This document shows positions 1 to 11,766 of a DNA stretch of 64,000 nucleotides, in pieces. This DNA is from Dysidea avara (lineage: Eukaryota; Porifera; Demospongiae; Dictyoceratida; Dysideidae). The DNA is taken from positions 9,348,694-9,412,693 of the forward strand of contig NC_089285.1 of assembly GCF_963678975.1 (NCBI RefSeq), given 5' to 3'. The position numbers and the translations under genes are program-made. The stretch's first letter is position 1; every line of letters begins with the position of its first letter. The notes beneath the pieces were generated by a model. The model was not told the DNA's origin and did no database searches. It saw nothing but the letters and a program-made list of their open reading frames with translations.

Positions 1-46
1 AAATATGTAAATACACAAAACCAGTGCATGAAAATTATTTTCTCAC

Positions 47-815
47 CAACAGAGTCTGAAAAGGTTTTATCCATTGTATTCAAGTCTGCAAACTTTTTTG
101 GGTGAGGTTTAGGAATGAGCCAGTGAAATCTTTGGATAAGCCCTTTCTCTACATTAGCTGTTGATTCTATAAATCCCCTGGCAACATTAGCTTGCGTAAA
201 TCCACCAATAGTTAATCCAGTATACTCCATGCTAAAATTAGCATCACCAGAGACTGCAAAAAAACATAATATGTAAGACACAGTGCTAAACATTATTTAC
301 AATACTATGTTTTACTTGTCCTTCTCATCCATTCACATCCACCATACAGTGCAAGAAACGTTGATACTTGCTGTGATTCAGCAAGTGTGCGCCCTCTGCA
401 AACATTAATCTGGGACAAAAATGCTGGTAGCTCATCATATAGGCCAAGAATTTTACAATGATTGTCTGACATCAGCTCTCCTAGCTTCTCAAAAGATTGG
501 TCACCAAGCATCCACAAGGTATTCTCACACTGCATTGACTTCTTTTTGGCCTTGTTAATCGGTTCTCGTAAATAGTTACAGAGGGGAGATTTAGTAGAAC
601 CCGGCGGCATGCAGATGGACAACCATACTAAGACTGGTTCAATTAACTCGGATTCGGTTACCTTGACAACAGAGTGTGTCATAGAAAAGCTGATAACAAG
701 TATTAATCCGGCAAGTGCAGCGACTGGAGGTACACTGTAACATGACCCTATTTCCTTCAAGCCCTACTTATAACATTGTACATAAATACAGCTTCTTATG
801 AAAACAATCCTAACC
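47..815 (-). CDS. DUF3987-like P-loop protein, C-terminal exons (partial gene)
   Basis: Two minus-strand exons, 763-316 and 253-47, join in phase; the 815-820 donor of a third exon upstream (separate entry) is also in phase. The exon at 763-316 has a hydrophobic PPVAALAGL start, a degenerate Walker A (PPGSTKSP, where GxGKS would be usual) and a Walker B-like GLYDELPAFLSQ followed by FLALYGGCEWMRRT. The exon at 253-47 continues with GLTIGGFTQANVARGFIE and QRFHWLIPKP. This order (P-loop, DE, FL.LYdG, GGFTQ, RF) matches DUF3987, a family related to helicase or primase-helicase ATPases of mobile elements and also found in some invertebrate genomes. The donor at 45-46 shows that the gene continues beyond the left edge. 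Family call from motifs; cellular role unknown. Confidence 0.6.
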
Positions 816-1072
816 TTTTCAATATTATCTGAAATGTTTTCCCAGTTAATGTCTTCCTCCCAGCACTTCTGAAGTCGCTTGTGCAAGACAAAGTCAACAG
901 CAGACTGGCCCACAGATCTTGCAGGACTACTGGTATTTCCTTTCTTACTACTCTTAACTGTACTGTATGGTCTCAGTATGCTGGAGTGTTGCAGTGCATC
1001 AATATTTATAATGTAGCAGTTTAATTCATAAGCATTATTAACAAGAAGTGCCAGTAAAGAAGTGTTAGGCAA
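815..1072 (-). CDS. Upstream exon of the DUF3987-like gene
   Basis: An open reading block ends at a good donor (gaaaag|gttagg, minus strand, 815/814) in phase 0 with the acceptor at 764-765 that starts the P-loop exon. The peptide begins near NTSLLALLVNNAYELNCYI and ends DINWENISDNIEK. It contains a basic linker (KSSKKGNTSSPARS) and no recognised domain. The true 5' boundary is not clear, because no strong acceptor or start is visible near 1072-1090, so the gene may begin here or further upstream. Assignment to the gene rests on splice phase. Confidence 0.45.
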
Positions 1073-1322
1073 TAAAAAGCTTTGAACATTTTATTAGTGT
1101 TTTTGGGAAATTAATACTTCACCAATGAATGAAATGTGTTGATTTGCTGAACCTTTGCTTTCAAGGTACTTGTTTTCCAAGGCTCAACACTAAAACTATT
1201 CTGCTCTGCTAAGCACTTGTTTCATGTGCCTGTTGTTGATAATATTTGTGATCTGTGTGTTTTAACCTTTGAGTGACCTTGTGGATTATTGCTTACCAAC
1301 TACTTGACTGCTGGAAGATATT

Positions 1323-4300
1323 ATGTTGAGTGCTCTGTCTAAGCATATCAAGGATGTGTCAGTTCTTAGAAGATTGTTATTTGCTATGTCACAGTTGCCT
1401 CATGATTTGCCCAATGTGTGGACACTGGCCCTGGAATTTGCTACTAATGGAATGGAAGATAAGATTTTAGATCCAAAAACCACCGAGTTGATCCTAAAGA
1501 ATCTAGAGAAGATGGATTTAGCTGCCTTTCAAGATGACAAAACCTTGTTTCTGGAACTAATAGCTACTCCTTCATGTAAAGCACTTGGAGTTGTTCTAAT
1601 ACCCCAAATGACTCACTGCTTAATATGCGGAGATGGTTTACAACAGAGAAAAGGATAGGGCTGCATCGGTGGTGATATACGATGACAGTGTAGGAACTAT
1701 AGCAGGGTCACATTTCCATAAAATTTGTAAAAATTGACGTTGTGGATACACACAGTATTATGGCTACCATACCCTGAAAGGATCAACTCGGGTATATGCT
1801 AACAAAGACTGGGAATGTTTACCATCTATGCAACGGTTTGAGACAGAAATATTATTGGGACAGCTTAGCTTTAAGCAGTGTGCAGAGATCTACAACCAGA
1901 TTCACAAGTGTACCATCTTTTCTTTACACAGTGGCTCTAGGTGAGATCTATATACTTATCAACTTAATTGTGTTTGAAATCACATGGTACAAACAAGAGG
2001 ATCTTCATTTATAAGCATTTTAGGCCACACAAAGTTGATTGTATGTTTCTGAAGTGACTAAATAGATTTTGTTTATCTTTTAATTATATAATAGCATATC
2101 TGGAGCTTTTCTTTGTCATTTATTGGAACTTCAGATATTCCAGCTATATATGTACATTACATTACATGTAAGTCCATACCTGACTGATAATTGCCAGTTT
2201 CGATCTGATACCAATCAAATTACACACACATGTACATTTTTGTGACTCATCAAATACAGTTACGTATTAAATTCTTTCTTCATGAAAATAACTGCAGGTA
2301 GGCGACCAGAAACATAATTTTTACTTTGTGTGGCCTTATCACATATTTACATCTTGTTTAATGTTTAAAGGCAAACATGTTCAGTAATTTATTGCACCAA
2401 ACATCAGTCATACCTGTGTTCACAAAGCTCAGCTATTATACCAAACTGAGCCTGAGCTGTGAAACTTTGAATTAAAAGTTCACATTTAGGCATGTTTATT
2501 TTCCTATAGAATCTCTATAAATTTACTTTTGATCTATTTGGTACCTCTATTCAGGATCGCTATTGAAGCCTAGGAAGCTTTTAAAGTCAAAGAGAACTCC
2601 CTGCTTTTGCATCATACTGTATTTACTTAATTAGACACAGCACCTTCTACAGCCACCACACTCGAAGGGTGACATGATGGATTTTTAAAATGAAGGGTTG
2701 AAATGTTGTGTTTGATCATTGAGTGGTTCAAATATCCACTGCATCGTTTTTGTGACAACTAAGGTAATAAATGCTGGGCATTTAACCAAGTAAATACACA
2801 GTAGTACCAAGAGTTATGAGCTCTTGATAATACCATACCAAAGTTTACCAGTGGGAGTTGCAAACCAGCAGTTATCACAGAGATATTATTGCATGGGTGG
2901 GTGCTTTTACAGTAGACTGCCTTTGCCATATTATACATGTTGTGGTTGACGTTGGTAAGAGGTGAATTTATGGGGCCTTAATACTGTGTGTAGACAACAG
3001 AAAATTCTACTAGAAAGATATAGTCTGGATCGTAGAAGAATTGAAGATGGATTTTACCAATATGCTGTCCTACGTGTCTGCAGCTGGTACCCCCAACACT
3101 TTAAACTGGGAGAAATACCATTGCATGCTGACTGTAGTGAAAGTATGCTGCAGATCATCAGTAAATACCATGACATCTTTATGAACCAATACTCAAGTAA
3201 GCATAATGCAAAATATCTAGGCATGCAAACACATAATAATTATAATAATAGCATCTTTACTCTATAATGCCTGAAAGTAGATTTACTTATGTACTTTATG
3301 TGTTGTATAATTGGTGGGGAATTTAAATCAGCTATTTGACAAATTTCAACTGTACAATGTATTGCACTTAAATTCCCAATAGCAATATAAGTTATGTAGA
3401 ACATGCCCACACTTGCAATAGGCTAGCTCCAAGTGACTCATTGGCCAAATTAACAGCCTGCCAATGTTTTCATTTGAGTTCACCAAATATATTCCCTACC
3501 AGTAAAGCCATGTTTACAGTATTATACTGTGTGTACTGGGTACAGCAGGTGCCAGACATTTACATGCATGATCTCTGTGTATATAAATAATGTTTTGGTA
3601 CACATGTTGCTAAGGAATGCATCTGTGTAAATGTTTCAGAGCATCGATGTGATAAAGTTGGCTGTGGGAGTGTAATTGTACTGGATGGCAATATGAAGAA
3701 CCACCGCAGTATATGCCTAGCCACACATGCAGGATTTTCCGAGTATGATGGATTACCAGGAGCAATACAGACTGGTTGTCCAAACACTCCTGCTCATAGA
3801 TCACGATTTTGCAGTTTACATAAGCCAGAAGTTTCTGACAACTCAATCTCCAGAAACTAACCATTTGATGATAATTGGACAGAGAACCACAAGACAGGGT
3901 GTTATTTATGAGGTATATATGCATATTTAATGCACAGGCATACGTAATTGATTACACATATGTATACATACATAAATAAAAGTGGCTGGCCATTATATAC
4001 ATACAGTCATACACAATATACATCATCAGGTGCATACCACACAACTTTATCATGAATATTGATATACAGATAGCCAAGATAACAGAGTCTGCAGCGACAG
4101 TACATTGGGAACCGGCATCAAATGTTCCACGCACATTGATTGAAGAGCACGAGAGAACAGTTAACGCTGACGTTGTTGAATCCCACTCGTCTGGAGGACA
4201 AACGATACACACTGTTTCCATTAACAGCTGTGGGAGTCCAAATCCCAAAAAATCACGCAGAGACATTAGCGACACTGACAGTGGGTATGTGCTGTTACAT

Positions 4301-6938
4301 TGTAATATAATGGTATATAGGATAGATGACACATGTGTGAAGCAAGTCAAGATTCGTTCCCTTGCATGTTGTGTTACTACTGTATAAGTGGTACATTTGG
4401 CAAACATTACGCAATTATGCTAAGCAAAGTGTGAACAACTGGGAGTTAACCAGTATTGGTAGTAACTTTAGTTTAGTGAATTCACTGAATTAAAATTAAA
4501 CTCACCACTGTATACAGTACATCAGAAAAAAAAAAGTTTACGTAAGTGTGACAAATGTGGACAGAGCAAGAATAGTAGCAAGGTTTAGGGAAACACCCTA
4601 AGCCTTTTGGTGTCACCCCTTTTATATGAATAAATCAGATAATAAATAAAATCATTAGAATGATCAACCCCCACAGGAACCCCAATGGAACAATGAATTT
4701 TGGCTGAGCAGTTTGCAAATCTAATAAACTTGAAATATTTACCTTTTGTTCTTCCAAATTAATAATTTATTCTAAAATATGCTCACCCCATTATTAAAAC
4801 CCTAGCTCCTAATATTTGTACATGAAAACTGCTTTTATATGGTTTTTTGTAATAGTGAAAGCACCAAAACAGCTTGTAACACAGAGAAAGATCGCACCCG
4901 AGTTAATCACCAAACAGCAGGTATGTTTGTATCTATACAGTTCACCATAAAATTTTGCTTTAATACGTAGTTGCATACCACCATGTACCGCATGGGAAAA
5001 GTCAGGTGTATTATGATTTTCAACAAAAGGGGATAGGACATGTATCACATAATTTGAAAACACTACTGAAAGTATTATTGTTGCTTACTAGCATTTGCTA
5101 CGAGTTGTGGGAAGGTTATGATGTTATATGTAACCATTACTGTAAGTCTTGTTACTCCATATTGGAACTATCTTATCCCATGGGATTCACACCATAGTAG
5201 AGTACAAATCAAATAGAATTGAAATATCTGTTAATTCCTGGTGATCCTATTCATTGATACGTTGTACAGAAACCAATGAGCTTATGTGTAATACTTTCAG
5301 AAATAAGTAAATCTATTGCATGCGCACAAGGGCTTGTCCGACCCCCCGCCCCCGCCAAAGACTTATCCAATAACAGATGTAATTCGCTGATAAAAAGTAC
5401 AAAACATGCACATTTTAAATCATTCAATGTCATGGTTGAAAAAAAAAACCTGATAAGTTCTAATTGTTCTTTTTAATAATTTAATAGCAGTATTGCAGTA
5501 TTTGCTATCTCAGTTTTTATTTCTTTTTTACAGGTGTTATGTTGGGAGCTTGGCCATGCGGGACTATTGTTCTACTCGGTGAGCTGTTTGGAGCAGAGTC
5601 GATATCACAAGTGTATGCACTTTTACATACGTTCCTTCAGAAGAACAACAGCTCTACTAAGGACATACGTAAGTAATGCTATCAAGAGTTCATGAACTCC
5701 TGATGCTGTAGTATAGACACATTGAGGTGAACCTTCAAAAGCATTTAATAACGCAAGGAGAAATTGTGCACAATTGGCTCATTTGTATACTGCTTGATCC
5801 ACTAAAAATGTCGCTAAATGTCTGACACTATATTAATTGACAAGTTTTCATCATAAACTTTCCATCAAAAAGTCATTAATTAATGAAAAAACTGTTGAGA
5901 TCTGTTGTCTGCTCTTCACACCTTTACCATTATCACTAATCATCTGGCTGATATTTCTCTTGAGAAAAGTTTCATTTTCTCAGCTGCTTTCTTGGGGTTT
6001 AGCTCTATGTGTTTACACCATAGCAATGAAATATAATATATCAGACTGTATCATAGCGTAATAAGTTAGCATTGTGTCTGATAGTGATGTTTATTTGCAG
6101 AATTCGTGTGCTATGATGATGGATGCCACTTGAAAAAGTACGCAATGAATCCAGTACGTGACAACCAAACAGAAACAGCCACTAGAATAGCAATGACCAA
6201 CATTGTGATTGACAGACTCCATTTTAAGGGTCATATTGATGCTTGGTGCAAAGAAAATTGTGACCCAAACAAATTTGAAGATTTGAATAAGGTATGCATA
6301 GACAATACATTCTGTGGTATAAAATATTCACTCAATGCAATAACCCACGTCACTGATGAGTGTAACATTTTTTGACTAGAAATATACACTCATTGTGGAA
6401 ACATGGTAGTATTAACTAATAAAGTACTCGAAAGTGCCTTGCACTTAATACCCATATTTTGTGACCCATAGACCACAATATTATGTATATGTTGTTCTTC
6501 TACAGCAAATCAAGTATTCGTAAACAGTGTGTAGTGTGTGTATGATGCAGGTTCAATTTCACCCACATTGCTTCAGTCTGTTTAAATAGAGACATAATGT
6601 TACAAAAATGTCGGGTGTTTTAAGACATACAGTAATAAAAATTATACGTATACAATAGAGTAATAAACATTCACTCTGAAACTACAGAATTTATGTCAAA
6701 CAATTAGCTTTACTTTTGTACTTGTACAGATACTATAGACATGTTGTAGAAAATGCACTTTATGCACGTGTAACTGATTTTGTATTTGTATTATTTGTAG
6801 GTGGACACTGAGATTTGTGAGCAAACGTTCTCTTGGATGTCCCGATATTCACGTATAACTCAGCACATGAATAGAGCACACTTTTTATTTTATTTACTAT
6901 ACCTTTGTGATTTACACAACCGCATGCACACCTCCTAA
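1323..6938 (+). pseudogene. KDZ (Kyakuja-Dileera-Zisupton) transposase-like gene, decayed
   Basis: Seven exons can be traced: 1323-1940, 2994-3196, 3640-3912, 4070-4284, 5534-5668, 6101-6291 and 6801-6938. The first has a CxxC start (HCLICGDGL) and then the QYYGYHTLKG region. The third carries a cysteine cluster (CDKVGCGSVIVLDGN, TGCPNTPAHRSRFCSLH) of the type that accompanies KDZ transposases. The fourth has VHWEPASNVP. The last three carry the transposase core: PCGTIVLLGELFGAESISQVY, CYDDGCHLKKYAMNP, DRLHFKGHIDAWCKENCDP and VDTEICEQTFSWMSRYS, ending HNRMHTS-stop. Exons 1 to 2, 2 to 3, 5 to 6 and 6 to 7 join in phase. The gene is broken: a +/-1 frameshift near 1650, a TGA at about 1734, and another frameshift near 3860. 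Exons 4 and 5 do not join in phase, so an exon between them is probably lost or unseen. Family assignment is strong; it is unlikely to make a full protein. Confidence 0.75.
4575..4655 (+). repeat. Severely truncated 3' tail of a LINE
   Basis: The stretch has the same wording as the 3' end of the LINE at 18489-18582 (agggaaacaccc, then ccttttggtgtcaccc, then a short A/T-rich aaatcagata tail). It looks like a second, 5'-truncated insertion of the same family inside an intron of the KDZ pseudogene. Confidence 0.55.
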
Positions 6939-7035
6939 TTATTCATTAAAATGCAAATGGTTCACAGCAAAGTTACAGAATCCTAAACCCTAGTTACTAC
7001 ATCTGAGTGTACTAAATTCCATGTCTTACATCACA

Positions 7036-7375
7036 GAGTATCCTGGGATAATCCTGTCTATGTCAGAGTATCCCAGGATTCCGCGGATACTTTTCCAAGG
7101 GGGTACCCTGTCTCTGAGTATCCTGGGATAATCCTGTCTATGTCAGAGTATCCCAGGATTCCGCGGATACTTTTCCAAGGGGGTACTCTGTCTCTGAGTA
7201 TCCTGGGATAATCCTGTCTATGTCAGAGTATCCCAGGATTCCGTGGATACTTTTCCAAGGGGGTACCCTGTAATTGAGTATCCTGGGATAATCCTGTTTA
7301 TGTCAGAGTATCCCAGGATCCCTTGTAACCGAGTATCCTGCGATTATCCCTTGCATGTCAGAGTATTCCACACAA
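7036..7375. repeat. 80-bp satellite, about four copies
   Basis: Copies start with gagtatcctgggataatcc at 7036, 7116, 7196 and 7276, an exact 80-bp period; a diverged piece starts at 7330. Each unit contains tatcctgggata and its near inverse tatcccaggatt about 30 bp apart, so single strands could pair within a unit. No open frame is kept. Confidence 0.9.
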
Positions 7376-7492
7376 GTTAGGCATTCATGCATTCAGAGTA
7401 CTTAGTTGAATGTAGGTTGTGACAGTCCAAGGATACAACATCCCAGGATAACTACAGAATAAGTCTGACTTTCTGCGGCAACACTGGACTAC

Positions 7493-8068
7493 CCTGTTAC
7501 CCATAGTAACCACTACACCAGGTCAGTTCACACTCTAATAGTCATATTGTTTTGTTGTGTGTAGTCATTATTGAATTCCAAGTCATATTACAGGTAATTA
7601 TTTTTGTTGTTGTGTAGTTATGAGGTGTGTCCATGGTGGGGACGATCAGTTACCCATGGTAACCACTACACCAGGTTAGTTCACATTGACTTCCAATAGT
7701 CATATTATTTTTGTTGTGTGTAGTTATGAGGTCTGTACAATTGGTTACCCATGGTAACCACTACACCAGGTTAGTTCACATTGACTTCCTTATTTTTATT
7801 GTGTGTAGTTATGAGGTCTTTCAATGGTGGGGACGATTGGTTACCCATGGTAACCACTACACCAGGTTAGTTCGCATTGACTTCCAATGTCATAATTATT
7901 ATTTTTGTTGTGTGTAGTTATGAGGTCTGTCCATGGTGGGGACAATCGGTTACCCATGGTAACCACTACACCAGGTTAGTTCATATCAACTTCAGTAGTC
8001 TAGTTCATAAAAATGATTGTTGTGTGTGTTGTTATAGAGCAAATTGGAAAGTCAACAACCACACCAGG
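7493..8068 (+). repeat. Tandem array of exon-like units (57-bp, phase 2-2)
   Basis: Five related units have palindromic cores (gttacccatggtaac or close) at 7496, 7649, 7744, 7840 and 7949; a sixth diverged unit sits at 8039-8068. Most units are a 57-bp block preceded by ttgttgtgtgtag (acceptor-like) and followed by ccag|gttagt (donor-like). The last unit ends in a perfect ccag|gtaagt. In one frame the 57-bp block reads YEVCPWWGQSVTHGNHYT with one leading and two trailing bases, so the blocks could splice to each other without a frame change. The short last block (ANWKVNNHT) keeps the same phase. One unit (near 7725) is shortened to 46 bp and would break the frame. Whether it is transcribed is unknown. 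Confidence 0.55.
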
Positions 8069-8429
8069 TAAGTGTTATGCATACGTATTGTGCTGTTTAT
8101 ACCCATTATTTGATCAAGTAACTTAACAATGAGATTCACTAAGTGTTCAGTATTTGGAGGGATGACACACAACGGACGATAGCTGACACTTCTCACAAAG
8201 CTCAAAATGTCTCACATCAGTACACACATGATGCATTACACAATGTACACAAAAGTAATTACATAATGTACACGTGATCAATTACATAATCACTACAAAA
8301 ATTCAGTCCAAGTTTTCACTACACTCCCTGTGTATGTTTACCTAATGTGAACAGACAGTAATACATAACTATTAGCTACACTGTACTTGCAATAAAAAAT
8401 GAAACAAAACAACCAACTCAGCTAACATG
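8069..8429. other. Non-coding stretch
   Basis: No supported gene. The part at 8220-8300 repeats acataatgtacac-like motifs; otherwise it is A/T-rich unique-looking sequence. Confidence 0.5.
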
Positions 8430-8728
8430 TTAAGAGATCTGTATGTTGACTGGATGCACTACCATAATCTCCTTCAACTTCTTTACCCATCCTCGAATGG
8501 TAGGCTCCTTTGAATCAGTGAACTCCTTAGTTTCCTTAAAATGCCTCATTGCCTTTGTTGTGCCATTTTCTGCAGCTAACTTAGCAACCTTAACTTTATT
8601 CTCTCCGTATTTTCTATGCATTCTTCAGCTTTCCTGACTTCTCTAAGTGCTGATTGTAGAATATTAGGTGGTAGGCTAGAGTTGTTTTCGTTCTTCGTTT
8701 TAAACAACTTGGTAATACTTTTCGACAT
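8430..8728 (-). pseudogene. Truncated transposase N-terminus with HTH-like region
   Basis: Starts at ATG 8728-8726 with MSKSITKLFKTKNENNS, then LQSALREVRKAEEC. A one-base frameshift near 8620 leads into KYGENKVKVAKLAAENGTTKAM and STIRGWVKK-like PTIRGWVKKLKEIM. A basic start followed by 'KVAKLAAENG..KA..HF...(S/P)TIRGWVKK' resembles the helix-turn-helix (CENPB/pogo-type) N-termini of Tc1/pogo-like transposase ORFs common in invertebrates. It stops at 8430 with no catalytic domain, so it is a fragment. The family call is by pattern only. Confidence 0.45.
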
Positions 8729-8739
8729 AGTGGCAGTTA

Positions 8740-9504
8740 GATACAGTAGCTAATTTCACGAATTGAATCACACAGGAATTTGTGAAAATTAAATGTCGTC
8801 CTGCGTACGGTACATGGTAATGCTACAGCTGAGGATTGAAGGGATTGTCTTCATTGTCACTGTCCTGAAGAGCCCAATATCTCAGGATCGTCTTGGCATT
8901 ACTCAACAACAGTGTAACAGAAAGCTGCTTTCTTGCTAGCTTTGGGGAAACTACTTAAACAGATAGTGCGGTCTGCACTCCAAATTACTAAATGTAGCTA
9001 TAGCTATGGCATTTAGATTATCTCAAATGTTTGACACCAATTATTTTGCCAAACTGTGGTGTAGCTATATGTGTGTGTGTTTGTGTGTATGTAGTGTGTG
9101 GGTACGAGCTTATCCATAAATGGATCAAGAAAAAGTACATAAACTAGAAATGTAAAAAATTAAAGCAAGGAATAGGGATCACTGGAAAAAAACAAGAAGG
9201 GATCACTGGGGTGGTAATGTAAACCACAAATCTCTAGTTTGACTATTGAATCAAGTAAAAATAGGGAGACATCAATATTGGCAGTTTATTAGAATAAATA
9301 ATTGTTTCAGTTATCAAGATATGTTAGATAATCGAGATTAGTTCAAAGGAAATATCGAGATATATGTCTAAATTAGTCATCGCACACCTCTAATTACCAC
9401 CCAAGGATCCCTTGTTGTTTCATGGATTTTCTTTGCTTAACGTTTCTAGCGTTAATCAGCTAACATTTTCTATGTTTCATGCGTAGTATATATGTGTGTA
9501 ACTT
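8740..9504. other. Non-coding, with a GT-rich microsatellite
   Basis: A (gt)n-like tract lies at about 9068-9105. The words agggatcactgg (9174, 9200) and their rough inverse near 9400 hint at an old inverted-repeat element. No gene seen. Confidence 0.4.
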
Positions 9505-9549
9505 GTGCTAAGTAACTGTTTTATTTTTTTCTGGAAATGCAATGCTGTA

Positions 9550-10960
9550 TTGTTTGTTTTTCAAACATCCTTTTGTCAAAAGCTGAAGTTGACAATTACT
9601 TCTAAAGTTACTGATATTTTAACATCAGTCAAAGTATACATTCCTACTGAAAGTTTAATAGCCCTTCTAAAAGAGAAAATGATACTTGTTCCCAGAGCTG
9701 GAGACAAAGGTGTTAAGGGAAAGGTTTGGATTTTCCTTTTTAAATTTGACGAAACTGCTGAATGTTCCAAAGCCACTTCAGATCATTTCAACCTAGTGAT
9801 TACAAGAGACAAATCTGTCACATACCTTCTTCTGGAACAATAAGTAAGAATGTTGGTTGGTCATTCTATAGCCTCTCTAAAGACTACAAGAGAGATCTTT
9901 TAAAAGATTTGGAAGCAGCAGATAGAGGACTGCTGAAAAGGCATTTTAGTTATGAAGAACCAACTTCAGAATCATAATGCATAGGGTGTCTTCAGACAAC
10001 AATATTTTGCTGATAATTATTGTGCAAATAAAGAAAATTCGCTGATTAAAATTGCCATAATTCCTGGAAATTTGACAAATAAATACTGTCAATTTCGTGG
10101 CGGTGTAGACATTTATGTCGAGAAGAGCAATTTGGGAAACTCTCTGGTGCTCTGTAGTGGAAGTTATGATCTGGATGATGATGAGAATGTACCTTTTCCC
10201 AAAATCCCAAAAATGATGACTATGTTTTGGGTCTTGCTATTGAAGCGAAAAAGAAAAGTTTCAACCGCAATAGTTTACGGTACCAACTTATGCAAACATT
10301 GTCCTGACTTGTGTGTCAAGTTTTGTTAATCATTTAAAAAATGGTTTGGGCTGAGCAATAGTATCGATAGTGTGATATATCGCGATAGTAAATCACTATC
10401 GTTATCGCGATAGTAGGGATAATAGTATCGTGATAGTTATGATAAGCTCAGATCTGCATTAAAATGGTATTAACAACCCTTCTATACTGTTTTACAGTTG
10501 GTATTACCAGCTTTCTTACAAAGGAGTGGCCTGTAAAAGCTGTACCAAAAGTCCATATTCATCAGCCGCCCACACAGTTAATTAACAAATGTCCTGTGCA
10601 TGTAAATAACTTTCTATATGACTGCAAATCATAGCTATACACTAAGACTTTGTTAAGAGCAAAGTGTTTCATAAACTAGGATAGTATTCACTATCGTGAT
10701 ATTTAATGAGTAACTATTGTGATAGTAAAATTGTTACTATCGCTCAGCACTATTATAGTGACGAGTTCATTTTGGATGTAAATAAATTTTCAGGATACGG
10801 AATAGCTTACACTGGATATGGACATGTTGGATTCTATAATTTAAGTATCCAGTTTGATCAACCCATGAAATTTACCACTTAAGTTCCTTTACAGATCCAT
10901 GATAGGCCAGAAGCTGCTTCTTACGTAGATTTTGCGTTAGACTAGTTTTTCGATAAAATT
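9550..10960 (+). pseudogene. Unrecognised gene remnant, frameshifted and split by a MITE
   Basis: Several adjoining frames look protein-coding. KMILVPRAGDKGVKGKVWIF (about 9676-9740) leads to a frameshift near 9835. KNVGWSFYSLSKDYKRDLLK and DRGLLKRHFSYEEP follow. A further frame reads KIAIIPGNLTNKYCQFRGG (10040-10110) with LGNSLVLCSGSYDLDDDEN, and another reads NDDYVLGLAIEAKKKSFNRN (10215-10275). After the MITE at 10348-10750 a coding-looking piece (GYGIAYTGYGHVGFYNLSIQ) appears at about 10795-10855. No domain is recognised. At least two frameshifts and the insertion argue for a pseudogene; exon boundaries cannot be fixed from sequence alone. Confidence 0.4.
10348..10750. mobile_element. MITE of the GGGCTGAGC family, copy 1
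   Basis: The left end gggctgagcaatagtatcg and the right end gttactatcgctcagcac are inverted copies. The interior is rich in tatcgcgata and actatcgtgata palindromes. Length is about 403 bp and there is no ORF. The right end of the copy at 14372 shows the same terminus. Confidence 0.7.
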
Positions 10961-11096
10961 AAACAGTAAACCTATTGTATATTGTCATACTGTATATACT
11001 ACTGCCATATTATACTTCCACTGTATATTCTATGAAGGAAGCGACTACTTTTGTACTTTGCAAAAAATTACTATACTTGAAGTGTCACGGTATGTG

Positions 11097-11212
11097 GATC
11101 AAACACTTTTCCTCAACTAAGAATTAAGAAAAAGAGATCTGGCCATGGGAGACTGATCAAACACTTTTCCTCAACTAAGAATTAAGAAAAAGAGATCTGG
11201 CCATGGGAGACT
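11097..11212. repeat. Perfect 58-bp tandem duplication
   Basis: The unit from gatcaaacac to gggagact occurs twice head to tail (11097-11154 and 11155-11212) without a mismatch that I can see, so it is probably recent. Confidence 0.9.
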
Positions 11213-11766
11213 ATCAATAGCATTCTAGTTTTGTTCTTGGACTGGTAACTAAAGTGGTGGTTGGCTTGAGCAGAATTTAAAATAACATCATTTGTTGCAC
11301 TTTAAAAGGAGTTCACATTATGATTATGTTTCCATGCAACTTCAGACTTGTGGTTAATGGTGAACTGGAGTGTTGGCTATAAACAAGATTCTGTGTTGAA
11401 AAGTGGTTCTGTTGTGCCTGCCGCTATGCTGTGTTGGTGTGCTGTGAGGATACTGGCTGCCTTGATGAGATATACCAAAACATGACACTATCATATACAA
11501 CTAGTCAGAGATCAGATCTACCATTTTAAACCCAGTCAATATCAAGTACACTAGAGAGTAAGTATATAGCTGCACATAATTGCGGCTTAAGAACATGAAG
11601 GCAAGATAATTAAGCATGACCACTACATGGCAACAGCTCAATCCAAATGGTCACAGGCCACAACCCAGCTATACACAAAGTAAAAGTCATGTAAACAAAA
11701 AATAAAGGTGACCACACCTGCTTGTTGAACACGTCTATAGTATGAATTTTTATTATACTCATGCAG
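11213..11766. other. Non-coding stretch
   Basis: No supported gene or repeat; it ends in an acceptor-like tactcatgcag at 11766. Confidence 0.4.

Noticed and set aside
3560-4407. Minus-strand ORFs of 75-151 codons
   Set aside because: Opposite KDZ exons 3 and 4, no motifs.
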